Counted from the first letter of the stretch, positions 1 through 8,234 are shown. The stretch is DNA of 20,158 nucleotides from an uncultured Acidimicrobiales bacterium (GCA_937926025.1 CALANQ010000391.1:1-20158), one strand, 5' to 3'. A program made the numbers and translations. Notes: a model not told the origin generated them from the sequence alone.

Positions 1-1
1 C

Positions 2-1564
2 TTCGCCGGAAAGGCACCGGGCGGGGCGCAGATCGTCAGGGCCGAGCTGCTGACCGAATCGGGCGACCTCATCGGCGAGCCGAAGAAGATCGTCCACCCG
101 GTCAAGTTCTACGAGAAGGGCGACAAGCCCCTCGAGATCGTCACCACCCGCCAGTGGTACATCCGCAACGGCGGCCGCTCGGCCGAGCTGCGCGAGGCGC
201 TGGTCGCCCGCGGCCGGGAGCTGGTCTGGCACCCCGACTACATGCGGCACCGCTACGAGGACTGGGTCAACGGCCTCAACGGCGACTGGCTGATCTCCCG
301 CCAGCGGTTCTTCGGCGTCCCGATCCCGCTCTGGTACCGCCTCGACGCCGAGGGCGAACCGGACTACGCCGACCCGATCCTCCCGGCCGAGGACACCCTG
401 CCGGTCGATCCGCAGTCGCACATCCCGCCCGGCTACACGGCGGACCAGCGCAACCAGCCGGGCGGCTTCGCCGCCGACCCGGACATCATGGACACCTGGG
501 CCACGTCGTCGCTGACGCCGCAGATCGCCACCGGCTGGGAGGAGGATCCGGCGCTGTTCGCCGCCACCTTCCCCATGGACATGCGGCCCCAGGCGCACGA
601 GATCATCCGCACGTGGCTGTTCTCCACGGTCGTCCGCAGCCACTACGAGCACGGCGAGGTCCCGTGGGCCAACGCCGCTCTCTCGGGCTGGATCCTCGAT
701 CCGGACCGCAAGAAGATGTCGAAGTCCGTCGGCAACGTCGTCGTCCCCACGGACCTGCTGGACCAGCACGGCGCCGACGCCGTCCGCTACTGGTCGGCCA
801 ACGGCCGTCCCGGCACCGACACCGCGTTCGACCCGGGCCAGATGAAGATCGGCCGCCGCCTAGCCATCAAGGTCCTCAACGCCTCGAAGTTCGCGCTGGG
901 CGCCGGTGACGCCCCGGCCGATGCGCCGGTCACCGAGCCCATCGACCTGGCGATGCTGGCCGAGCTGGCGCAGCTGGTCGACGACGCCACCCGGGCGTTC
1001 GAGGACTTCGACTACGCCCGCTCGCTGCAGCGCACCGAGGACTTCTTCTGGCGCTTCTGCGACGACTACCTGGAGCTGGTCAAGGCCCGCGCGTACCGCG
1101 ACGACGACCCGGCCGCCCTGTCGGCCCGGGTCGCGCTGCGCACCGCGGTCTCCACCCTCCTGCGCCTGTTCGCCCCGATCCTCCCGTACGTCACCGAAGA
1201 GGTCTGGTCGTGGACCGAGGAGGGCTCGATCCACCGCGCCCCCTGGCCCTCCTCCGGTCCGCTGCGGGCCCTGGTCGGCGACGGCTCCAGCGCCGACGGC
1301 GTCCCGTCGCCGCTGGTCGTCGCCGCCGATGTCCTGAGCCGCATCCGCAAGGCCAAGTCCGACGCCAAGGTCTCCCAGCGCGCCGAGGTCGAGCGGGTCA
1401 CCGTCACCGACACGTCGGACCGGCTGATCGCCCTGGCGGCCGCGGCCGACGACGTCCGGGCCGCCGGCTCGGTCGCCCAGCTCGACACGGCGGAGCTGGC
1501 CGGCGACGGCGAGGGCACCGTCGAGGTCGTCCTGGCACCGGTCCCCGAGGCCGACCCGGCGTGA
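2..1564 (+). CDS. valS: Valyl-tRNA synthetase, archaeal-type, 3' part (5' end outside window)
   Basis: Charges tRNA-Val with valine in the cytoplasm. The frame is open from the first bases of the window, so the gene begins upstream and the HIGH motif is not visible. What is seen is the end of the editing/catalytic core (DWLISRQRFFGVPIPLWY), the DPDIMDTWATSSLTPQ block, the RTWLF segment, the class I KMSKS loop at 713-727 and a helical anticodon-binding domain. The wording of these blocks (DTWATSSLTPQI, LDPDRKKMSKS, KIGRR) matches the archaeal/rickettsial-type ValS rather than the common bacterial type, and the protein ends without the C-terminal coiled-coil arm of E. coli-type ValS. Its stop codon overlaps the GTG of the next gene. 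The identity as ValS is firm; the subtype is from memory of family sequences. Confidence 0.95.
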   Translation, partial: FAGKAPGGAQIVRAELLTESGDLIGEPKKIVHPVKFYEKGDKPLEIVTTRQWYIRNGGRSAELREALVARGRELVWHPDYMRHRYEDWVNGLNGDWLISRQRFFGVPIPLWYRLDAEGEPDYADPILPAEDTLPVDPQSHIPPGYTADQRNQPGGFAADPDIMDTWATSSLTPQIATGWEEDPALFAATFPMDMRPQAHEIIRTWLFSTVVRSHYEHGEVPWANAALSGWILDPDRKKMSKSVGNVVVPTDLLDQHGADAVRYWSANGRPGTDTAFDPGQMKIGRRLAIKVLNASKFALGAGDAPADAPVTEPIDLAMLAELAQLVDDATRAFEDFDYARSLQRTEDFFWRFCDDYLELVKARAYRDDDPAALSARVALRTAVSTLLRLFAPILPYVTEEVWSWTEEGSIHRAPWPSSGPLRALVGDGSSADGVPSPLVVAADVLSRIRKAKSDAKVSQRAEVERVTVTDTSDRLIALAAAADDVRAAGSVAQLDTAELAGDGEGTVEVVLAPVPEADPA

Positions 1565-1812
1565 AGCCCGGGCCCTCCGGCCCGCGGCGCGACGGCTGGC
1601 TGGATCGGCCCGCCCCCACCCGGCTGGCCCCGGACCATCCGCTGCGGGACGAGATCCTGGCCCGCCACGCCCGGGCGGTGGCGTCGGGCCTGTCGTCGTA
1701 CCTGGACCCCGGCACCGGCTACTCGGTGCTGACCGCCGCCTACCTGGCCGAGCGCGGCTACTGCTGCAGCCAGGGCTGCCGCCACTGCCCCTGGGAGGGC
1801 GCGGCCGGCTGA
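1561..1812 (+). CDS. DUF5522 family small cysteine-rich protein
   Basis: A protein of 83 residues whose GTG start overlaps the valS stop (GTGA), implying translational coupling. The conserved part is a segment with HPLRDEILARHARAV, then a Tyr-Leu-Asp-Pro-Gly stretch and the C-terminal motif RGYCCSQGCRHCPW with four cysteines and one histidine. This CCxxxCRHCP ending is the hallmark of DUF5522, a family of short bacterial proteins with no established function. The Cys/His cluster would suit binding of zinc or an iron-sulfur cluster, which is inference. No signal peptide or membrane helix is present, so it is probably cytoplasmic. The family call is good; the biological role is unknown. Confidence 0.85.
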   Translation: MKPGPSGPRRDGWLDRPAPTRLAPDHPLRDEILARHARAVASGLSSYLDPGTGYSVLTAAYLAERGYCCSQGCRHCPWEGAAG

Positions 1813-1874
1813 CGGGGTGCCCCACGGGTCATCGTTGCGACCTGCGACGGCGGCACAACCCATCAGGTTCACAG

Positions 1875-1894
1875 ATGGGGACCTAGGTCCCTAT
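1875..1894. promoter_or_regulatory. DosR/DevR-like operator upstream of cydA
   Basis: The core GGGACCTAGGTCCC (1878-1891) is a perfect 14-bp palindrome. Aligned to the DosR consensus TTSGGGACTWWAGTCCCSAA, the 20-bp window agrees at 15 positions, including all of both GGGAC/GTCCC half-site cores. It lies 74 nt before the cydA start, and its centre falls about 43 bp upstream of the start point predicted from the -10 hexamer at 1916, the position expected for an activator touching the -35 region. The match is seen in the sequence; that a DosR-type NarL-family regulator binds here is inference. Confidence 0.6.
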
Positions 1895-1915
1895 CGGCGC
1901 TGACGATCCACCGGT

Positions 1916-1921
1916 TAAGGT
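1916..1921 (+). promoter_or_regulatory. Putative -10 element of the cyd operon
   Basis: TAAGGT fits the actinobacterial TANNNT -10 pattern. The expected -35 place (about 1893-1898) shows no TTGACA-like hexamer and abuts the palindrome at 1875-1894, as is typical for activator-dependent promoters. The predicted 5' leader is about 38 nt and contains the AAGGAG ribosome site at 1952-1957. Confidence 0.45.
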
Positions 1922-1965
1922 TGGGATCGACCTCCCGCCCCTCCCGTGTCGAAGGAGCCTCCCCC

Positions 1966-3477
1966 ATGGATGTGGTCAGCCTCTCCCGATGGCAGTTCGG
2001 GATCACCACCGTGTACCACTTCTTCATGGTCCCCCTGACCATCGGGTTGGGGCTCACGGTCGCCTACTTCCAGACCCGCTGGTACCGCAGCGGCGACGAG
2101 GCCTACCTGCGCCTCACCAAGTTCTTCGGGAAGCTGTTCCTCATCAACTTCGCGATGGGCGTGGTCACCGGCATCGTCCAGGAGTTCCAGTTCGGCATGA
2201 ACTGGGCCAACTACTCCCGCTTCGTCGGTGACGCCTTCGGTGCCCCGCTGGCCATGGAGGCGCTGGTCGCCTTCTTCCTGGAGTCCACGTTCCTCGGGCT
2301 GTGGATCTTCGGCTGGGGCCGGCTCTCGCCCAAGCTGCACCTGGCCACCATCTGGGCCGCCGCCATCGGTGCCACGCTGTCCGCCTACTTCATCGTGGCC
2401 GCCAACTCCTGGATGCAGCACCCGGTCGGCGCCATCTACAACGCGGAGACCGGCCGAGCCGAGATGGTGGACGTGTGGGCGGTGCTCACCAACTCCACCA
2501 CCCTGGCCGCCTACCCGCACGTGATCGCCGGCGCCCTGCTGACCGCCGCCGTGTTCGTGGGCGGCATCTCGGCGTGGCTGCTGATGCGCGACAAGCCGAT
2601 GCCGAAGGCCGACAGCGTGGCGCTGCACAAGGCGGTGCGGACCTCGATCTACCTGACCTTCGCCATGGGCATCGCGGTGGCGGTCAGCGGCGACTACCAG
2701 GCGAAGCTGATGTTCCAGCAGCAGCCGATGAAGATGGCCGCGGCCGAGGCCCTCTGCGACACGGAGCAGCCCGCCGGCCTGTCGGTGTTCGCCGTCGGGG
2801 ACGTGAGCGCCGAGTGCGACGTGCGCACCATCGTCATCCCCGACCTCCTGTCGTTCATGGCCACCGGCTCGTTCGACGGCCGGGTCGAGGGCGTCAAGGA
2901 CATCAACGCCGCCTACCAGGAGAAGTTCGGGCCCGGCGACTACCGGCCCAACCTGGTCATCACCTACTGGAGCTTCCGGGCCATGATCGGCTTCGGCGCC
3001 ATCGCCAGCTTCGGCGCCGTGGTGGCCTGGTGGAAGACCCGCAAGGGCAAGGAGCTGCCCACCGACAAGAAGTGGCTGCGGGTCGGCTCGATCGCCGTGA
3101 TCGCCACGCCGTTCCTGGCCAACGCGTTCGGCTGGATCTTCACCGAGATGGGTCGCCAGCCCTGGGTGGTGGCCCCCAACCCCGACGGCATCCCCGAGCT
3201 CCGGCTGATGACCGCCAACGCGGCGTCGCCCGCCGTGTCGTCCGCCATGGTGTGGACCACGGTCATCGGCTTCACGCTGCTCTACGGGGCGCTGATGGTG
3301 GTGGAGCTGTTCCTGCTGCAGCGCTACGTGAAGGCCGGCCCCGAAGCCGTCATGCCGCACTCGCCGCCACCCGGGCCCGAGCCCGACGACGACGGCCCCC
3401 GAGGTGCCGACGACGCCGACGACGGCCAGACCCCTGCCCGCGACGAGGAGGCCGACGTGCTGGCCTTCGCCTACTGA
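1966..3477 (+). CDS. cydA: Cytochrome bd quinol oxidase subunit I
   Basis: Catalytic subunit of cytochrome bd oxidase, which oxidises quinol and reduces oxygen to water in the cytoplasmic membrane with high oxygen affinity. The 503-residue product starts at ATG 1966, eight nt after AAGGAG; an upstream in-frame ATG at 1921 would add 15 unconserved residues. All heme ligands are visible: His18 (VYHFF), His185 (YPHVIAGA) and Met395 (FTEMGRQPW), as are Glu98 and Glu106 of the proton/heme site and Lys256/Glu261 of the quinol-binding Q-loop. The Q-loop is short, as in the actinobacterial/firmicute class. The C-terminal tail after about residue 460 is acidic and Pro-rich and is unusual compared with E. 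coli CydA. It is followed 12 nt later by cydB. Confidence 0.97.
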   Translation: MDVVSLSRWQFGITTVYHFFMVPLTIGLGLTVAYFQTRWYRSGDEAYLRLTKFFGKLFLINFAMGVVTGIVQEFQFGMNWANYSRFVGDAFGAPLAMEALVAFFLESTFLGLWIFGWGRLSPKLHLATIWAAAIGATLSAYFIVAANSWMQHPVGAIYNAETGRAEMVDVWAVLTNSTTLAAYPHVIAGALLTAAVFVGGISAWLLMRDKPMPKADSVALHKAVRTSIYLTFAMGIAVAVSGDYQAKLMFQQQPMKMAAAEALCDTEQPAGLSVFAVGDVSAECDVRTIVIPDLLSFMATGSFDGRVEGVKDINAAYQEKFGPGDYRPNLVITYWSFRAMIGFGAIASFGAVVAWWKTRKGKELPTDKKWLRVGSIAVIATPFLANAFGWIFTEMGRQPWVVAPNPDGIPELRLMTANAASPAVSSAMVWTTVIGFTLLYGALMVVELFLLQRYVKAGPEAVMPHSPPPGPEPDDDGPRGADDADDGQTPARDEEADVLAFAY

Positions 3478-3489
3478 TCGGAGCGCACG

Positions 3490-4524
3490 ATGGAGCTCTC
3501 CACCTTCTGGTTCCTGCTGATCGGCGTCCTCTGGACCGGCTACTTCTTCCTCGAGGGGTTCGACTTCGGTGTCGGCATGCTGCTGCACCCGCTCGGCCGC
3601 ACGGAGAAGGAGCGCCGGGTCCTGATCAACACGATCGGCCCGGTGTGGGACGGCAACGAGGTCTGGCTGCTCACCGCCGGCGGCGCCACCTTCGCGGCCT
3701 TCCCCAACTGGTACGCCACCCTGTTCTCCGGGTTCTACCTGGCCCTGTTCCTCATCCTGGTCGCGCTGATCCTGCGGGGCGTCGCGTTCGAGTACCGGGG
3801 CAAGGTCGACAGCGACGTGTGGCGCCGACGCTGGGACGTCGGCATCGCCTTCGGGTCGTGGGTGCCGTCGGTGCTGTGGGGCGTGGCCTTCGCCAACATC
3901 GTGGCGGGCGTCCCCATCAACGAGAACGGCGACTTCACCGGCAGCCTGCTGACGCTGCTGAACCCGTTCGGTCTGCTGGGCGGCGTGGTCACCGCGTCGC
4001 TGTTCATCCTCCACGGGCTGCACTTCGTGGCGCTCAAGACCGAGGGCGAGGTCCACGACAAGGCCACCGCCATGTCGCTGAAGGTCGCACCGGTCACCAT
4101 CGTCGCCGGCGCCGTGTTCCTCATCTGGAACCAGCTCGAGCGGGGCGAGGCCTGGACCTGGGCCCCCGTCCTGGTGGCCGCGGTCGGCCTGGTCGCCTCG
4201 GTCCTGGCCACCCGGGCCGGGCGCGACGGAGCGGCGTTCCTGGCCACGGGCATCGCCATCGCCGCTGCCGTGATGGCGCTGTTCGGGTCGCTCTACCCCG
4301 ACGTGATGCCCAGCACCACCGACCCGGCGTTCAACCTCACCGTGGAGAACGCCAGCTCCACGCCCTACACGCTCAAGATCATGAGCTGGGTGGCGGTGAT
4401 CATGACGCCGGTGGTCCTGGGCTACCAGGCGTGGTCGTACTGGGTCTTCCGCAAGCGGATCGGCACCCGCCACATCCCCGCCGTGGACGTGCCCGGCCCC
4501 ACCCCCTCTCCGGGACCGGCATGA
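3490..4524 (+). CDS. cydB: Cytochrome bd quinol oxidase subunit II
   Basis: Structural partner of CydA in the membrane-bound bd oxidase. The 344-residue protein is almost wholly hydrophobic, with about eight to nine predicted helices. It opens with FWFLLIGVLWTGYFFLEGFD, the typical CydB first helix carrying the conserved acidic residues, followed by GPVWDGNEVWLLTAGG, a hallmark block of the family. Start ATG 3490 follows GGAG (3480-3483) at six nt spacing. It lies 12 nt after cydA and seven nt before cydDC, so the three form one operon. Length is normal for the family and nothing looks broken. Confidence 0.97.
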   Translation: MELSTFWFLLIGVLWTGYFFLEGFDFGVGMLLHPLGRTEKERRVLINTIGPVWDGNEVWLLTAGGATFAAFPNWYATLFSGFYLALFLILVALILRGVAFEYRGKVDSDVWRRRWDVGIAFGSWVPSVLWGVAFANIVAGVPINENGDFTGSLLTLLNPFGLLGGVVTASLFILHGLHFVALKTEGEVHDKATAMSLKVAPVTIVAGAVFLIWNQLERGEAWTWAPVLVAAVGLVASVLATRAGRDGAAFLATGIAIAAAVMALFGSLYPDVMPSTTDPAFNLTVENASSTPYTLKIMSWVAVIMTPVVLGYQAWSYWVFRKRIGTRHIPAVDVPGPTPSPGPA

Positions 4525-4531
4525 TCAAGGG

Positions 4532-5575
4532 GTGACCGACCAGGAGGCCCCGGCGCGGGGGCCCATCGACCCGCGCATCCTCCGGCTGTCGGCCGCCCTC
4601 CGCACGCACCTCGTCGCCTGCTCGGCGCTGGCCGTCGTCACCGCCGCGGCCATCCTCGTGCAGGCCGAGGCGCTGAGCCGCCTGCTCCCCCGCCTGGTCG
4701 ACGGCGACGCGTCGGCCACCGCGCCCCTGGTGGCGTGGCTGGCCGGGGTGGCGGTGGTCCGGGCCGTGGCCACGGGCCTGACGGAGCGGTCCTCCACGCG
4801 GGCGATGCTCGCCACCCGGACCACGGTCCGGCGCCGGGTGCTGGACCGGCTGTCGCACCTGCGCCCGGACCAGCGGCCCCACCTGGGGCCGGCCCAGGTG
4901 GGCTCGCTCACCGGCACCGCGCTCGACGCCCTGGACCCGTGGGTGCGCTCCTACCTGCCGTCGCTCACGCTGGCCGTGGTGGTGCCGCTGGCCGCCGGTC
5001 TCCGCATCCTCGGGGCGGACCTGCTGTCCGCGGTGATCCTGGCCATCGTCGTCCCGCTGGTCCCGTTCTTCATGGTGCTCATCGGCAAGGCCACCGAGAG
5101 CCAGGCCGCCAACCAGTGGGAGGCCCTCCAGCGGCTGGCCGGCCGGTTCCTCGACGTGATCACCGGGCTGCCCACGCTGCGGCTGTTCGGCCGGGCCGAG
5201 GCCCAGGTGGACCGGGTCCGGGTGGTCACCGACCGGTACCGCACCGCCACCATGCGGACGCTGCGCATCGCCTTCCTCTCCGCGCTGGTGCTGGAGCTGC
5301 TGGCCGCCCTGTCGGTGGCGCTCATCGCCGTGTCGCTCGGCATCCGGCTCACCCAGGGGTCGATCTCGCTCCAGACCGGCCTGCTGGTGCTGCTCCTCGC
5401 CCCGGAGTGCCTGCTGCCGATCCGCCGGGTCGGTGCCGCCTTCCACGCGGCCACGGCCGGCACCGACGCCGCCGCCGAGATCACCGACGCCCTCCAGCGG
5501 CCCACCGTCGTCACCGGCTCGGCGGCCACGCCCGCCGGCGGGGTGCTGGTGGCCGAGGCCGTCGCCGTGGAGGAC
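4532..5575 (+). CDS. cydD: CydDC fusion exporter, N-terminal part: CydD membrane domain (reading frame broken at about 5575)
   Basis: First half of a fused CydDC, the ABC exporter of cysteine/glutathione needed to assemble cytochrome bd. About 348 residues: a short N-terminus (PIDPRILRLS), then the six-helix type I ABC exporter domain with the conserved coupling segment GKATESQAANQWEALQRLAG and FLDVITGLPTLRLFGRA. The frame ends in the first strand of the nucleotide-binding domain (VLVAEAVAVED) and the matching continuation lies one frame over from 5577. About 25 residues normally found between that strand and Walker A are absent, so this is a deletion of 3n+2 bases rather than one slipped base. 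The GTG start sits directly on AAGGG with almost no spacing, so initiation may rely on coupling to cydB. Confidence 0.8.
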
Positions 5576-5576
5576 C

Positions 5577-7964
5577 GGGCCCAGCGGCGCCGGGAACTCC
5601 CCGCTGCTCGACGTCCTGCGCGGCGCCCTCACCCCCACCGCCGGCACCGTCACGCTCGACGGCACGCCCGTGGAGGACCTGCCGCTGGAGGACCGCTCCG
5701 CTGCCATCCGGTGGTGCACCCAGCACCCTCACCCCATCGGCGGCACGGTGCGGGAGTCGGCCGCACTGGGCCACGGCGACGGGCCCGAGGTCCAGGCTGC
5801 GGTCGACGCCGCCCTCGCCCAGGTCGGCGTGGGCGACCTGGCCGGCTCGGCGCCCAGCGCCATCTCAGGTGGCGAGCGCCGGCGGGTCGCCCTCGCCCGG
5901 GCCCTGGTGGGCGTGCACCTCGGCACCGCCCGCTTCCTGCTGTTCGACGAGCCCACCGCCCAGCTGGACCACGATGCCGCGGAGCTGGTCATCGCCGCCC
6001 TCCGCTGGTCGGCCGACCAGGGGGCTGGGGTCCTGGCCGTCACCCACGATCCGGCGCTGGTGGCCGCGGCGGACCAGAGCCGGCCGCTCGACGGCGAGCC
6101 GGGACCGGCGGAGGCGCCGCCGGACGAGCCCGGGGTGCTGGCCGCCGACCTGCTGCCGGTGGCCCGGCGCGACCCCGAGGCGCCGATCCCCGAGCGGTTC
6201 ATCGGGTCACGCCCCACGGTGGCCGACGCGGCGCCCGCGCCCGAGCCCACGGGGGCGGAGGCGGTGCGCTGGCTGCTGGGCACCGCCAGGCCGCAGCGGG
6301 CCCGGCTGATCGGCGCCCAGGCCCTCGGTGTGCTCACCGAGATCTGCACGGTCGGCCTGGCCGCGGTGGCGGCGTGGCTCATCGTCCGGGCGGCGGAGGA
6401 GCCCAACTTCGCCGACCTGGCCATGGCTGCCGTCGCCGTCCGGGGCTTCGCTCTCGGCAAGGGCGCGCTGCGCTACGCCGAGCGGCTGGCCTCCCACGAC
6501 GCCACGCTGCGGCTGCTGGCCGACCTGCGGGCCACGGTGGTCGAGCGCCTGACCCGCCTCTCCCCGACGGGCCTGCCCGAGGGCGGCCGCGGCGAGCTGC
6601 TGACCCGGCTGGTCGACGACATCGATCGCCTGCAGGACCTGTTCCTCCGGGTGCTCGGGCCGCTGGTCACCACCCTGGTGGTGGCGCTCGGCGCCGCCGC
6701 GGTCACGGCCTGGATCGACCCGCTGGGCGGGGCGGCCCTGCTGGTCGCCGTGGTGGTGGCCGGCGTCCTGCTGCCGCTCGCCAGCCACCGGGCCGCCGTC
6801 ACCGACGGCGCCGAGCTGGCGGCAGCCCGAGGCGCCGTGGCCGCCACCACCGTGGACCTGGCCGAGCACGTGGAGGAGCTGGTGGCCTGCTCGGCCGAGG
6901 GCACCTGGCGCGCCCGGATCGAGGAGCAGGCGGCCGCCGCCGACGCACGCGACCGGCACCTGGCCCGCGTCACCACCGCGGTGGCCGCCCTCGGCGCCGC
7001 CCTCCCGGCGGCCGCCAGCGCCGCCGTGGTCGCCACCGCAGGCGCGGCCGGGCCCGGCTCGGGGATGTCCGGGCCGGAGCTCGGCGTGCTGGTCCTCGTG
7101 CCGCTCGCCGTGCTGGAGCTGCTGGTGCCGCTCAGCGGGGCCGGCACCGTCCTGGCCCGGGTCCAGGCGTCGGCCGTGCGCGTCCTGGCCCTGCTGCAGC
7201 GCCCCGACCCGGTCGTGGAGCCCGACCAGCCGCTCCCGGCCCCGGCCCACGCCGACCTGGAGCTCGCCGCGGCCAGCGTCGGGTGGCCGGGCCAGGACCC
7301 CCAGGTCACCGGCATCGACCTGCGCATCCCCGAAGGCTCCCGGGCGCTCATCACCGGGCCCAGCGGCTCGGGCAAGTCCACCCTGGCCGCCACCCTGGTG
7401 GCCTTCCTCGCCCCGTCGTCGGGCACCTACCGGGTGGGCGGCACGCCCAGCTCCGACCTCGGCGGCGAGTCGGTCCGCCAGGCGGTCACGTGGTGCCAGC
7501 AGGACCCGTGGTTCGCCGACACCACCGTGGCCGACAACCTGCGCGTGGCCCGGCCGTCAGCCACCGACGACGAGCTGCACGCGGCGCTGGCCACCGCCCA
7601 CCTCGACGGCTGGGTCGGCCGCCTGCCCGACGGGCTCGACACCCGGCTCGAGCGCGACGCCGCCGCCATGAGCGGGGGCGAGCGCCAGCGGCTGGCGCTG
7701 GCCCGGGCCTTGCTCGGAGGTCACCGGGCCATCGTCCTCGACGAGCCCACTGCGCACCTCGACGGGCCCACCGCCACCAGCGTCCTCCACGACCTGATGG
7801 CCGCCACGCGGGACAAGGCCGTCATCGTCATCGGCCACGACGCCGCGCCGGCGGGCCTGCCCGAGGACGGCCACCTGACCCGGCACGCGCTGGTGCCCAC
7901 GCCTGCGGGGGCATCGAGGTGGGCCGGGGCGCCGGACGAGCCGGCGCGGACCTCAGAGCGCTGA
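5577..7964 (+). CDS. cydC: CydDC fusion exporter, remainder: CydD ATPase domain plus complete CydC
   Basis: Continuation of the broken fusion in the next frame, about 795 residues with no credible start of its own. It begins exactly at the CydD Walker A, which reads GPSGAGNS: the essential Lys is Asn and the usual Thr after Ser is Pro. The rest of this domain is intact (ISGGE signature at 5862, Walker B FLLFDEPT near 5934, TH switch). A linker of about 65 residues leads into a second six-helix membrane domain and a complete second ATPase domain: Walker A GPSGSGKST at 7356, Q-loop WCQQDPW, signature MSGGERQR, Walker B VLDEPT and switch His. Fused CydDC of about 1,150-1,200 residues is known in actinobacteria. 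Either a decaying gene or an assembly/consensus error explains the break. Confidence 0.85.
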   Translation, partial: GPSGAGNSPLLDVLRGALTPTAGTVTLDGTPVEDLPLEDRSAAIRWCTQHPHPIGGTVRESAALGHGDGPEVQAAVDAALAQVGVGDLAGSAPSAISGGERRRVALARALVGVHLGTARFLLFDEPTAQLDHDAAELVIAALRWSADQGAGVLAVTHDPALVAAADQSRPLDGEPGPAEAPPDEPGVLAADLLPVARRDPEAPIPERFIGSRPTVADAAPAPEPTGAEAVRWLLGTARPQRARLIGAQALGVLTEICTVGLAAVAAWLIVRAAEEPNFADLAMAAVAVRGFALGKGALRYAERLASHDATLRLLADLRATVVERLTRLSPTGLPEGGRGELLTRLVDDIDRLQDLFLRVLGPLVTTLVVALGAAAVTAWIDPLGGAALLVAVVVAGVLLPLASHRAAVTDGAELAAARGAVAATTVDLAEHVEELVACSAEGTWRARIEEQAAAADARDRHLARVTTAVAALGAALPAAASAAVVATAGAAGPGSGMSGPELGVLVLVPLAVLELLVPLSGAGTVLARVQASAVRVLALLQRPDPVVEPDQPLPAPAHADLELAAASVGWPGQDPQVTGIDLRIPEGSRALITGPSGSGKSTLAATLVAFLAPSSGTYRVGGTPSSDLGGESVRQAVTWCQQDPWFADTTVADNLRVARPSATDDELHAALATAHLDGWVGRLPDGLDTRLERDAAAMSGGERQRLALARALLGGHRAIVLDEPTAHLDGPTATSVLHDLMAATRDKAVIVIGHDAAPAGLPEDGHLTRHALVPTPAGASRWAGAPDEPARTSER

Positions 7965-8234
7965 GGCGCCGCTGCCCAGACCGAAGTACAGGGCGAGGAT
8001 CAGCCCGATCACCAGGCCGATGGCGATGGGGATCAGCACCCAGGCGTCGCCGCCCGAGGCGTGGTGATCGTCGTGGCCGTGGCCGTGACCATGACCGTGG
8101 TCGTCGTCCTCGTGGTCGCTCTGCGCGTGCTCGTCGTCGAACGGCCCCTCGAAGCCGCCCACGGGCTCACCCTCGCCCGGGTGCTCGTGGGCACCCTGCT
8201 CGTCGACGGTGGTGGAGTCGTGACCGGAAGCCAT
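7953..8234 (-). CDS. His-rich single-helix membrane protein, hypothetical
   Basis: A 93-residue protein I do not recognise. The first 60 residues are very hydrophilic, with 12 histidines mixed with Asp and Glu, including an alternating His-Gly run at about residues 46-54 followed by DDHH. Residues 64-85 form one hydrophobic helix (VLIPIAIGLVIGLILALYFG) with only a few residues after it, so the protein looks tail-anchored. The His/Asp stretch would suit binding of Ni, Zn, Cu or Co, which is inference. ATG 8234 was chosen; a GTG at 8252 would add six residues. Its 3' end overlaps the end of cydDC by 12 nt on the opposite strand. It follows the MscS gene by 44 nt and may share its transcript. 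Confidence 0.7.
   Translation of the reverse strand: MASGHDSTTVDEQGAHEHPGEGEPVGGFEGPFDDEHAQSDHEDDDHGHGHGHGHDDHHASGGDAWVLIPIAIGLVIGLILALYFGLGSGASAL

Noticed and set aside
1813..1874. Terminator after the DUF5522 gene
   Set aside because: Only a short GGGG/CCCC pairing near 1814-1824 is seen, too small to call, with no T tract.
1915..4473. An 852-codon open frame on the minus strand opposite cydAB
   Set aside because: It is antisense to two firmly identified genes, its translation is low-complexity Gly/Arg/His/Asp-rich, and such frames arise from strong third-position GC bias.
5540..5600. Programmed +1 ribosomal frameshift joining the two parts of cydDC
   Set aside because: No slippery sequence with a slow codon or downstream structure stands out, and residues needed for the ATPase fold are missing at the junction, so a simple frame switch would not restore a normal protein.
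7940..7975. Terminator between convergent cydDC and the His-rich gene
   Set aside because: The coding regions overlap and the short CTCAGAGCGCTGAG inverted repeat at the overlap is only a few bp and is explained by coding sequence; I cannot support it as a terminator.
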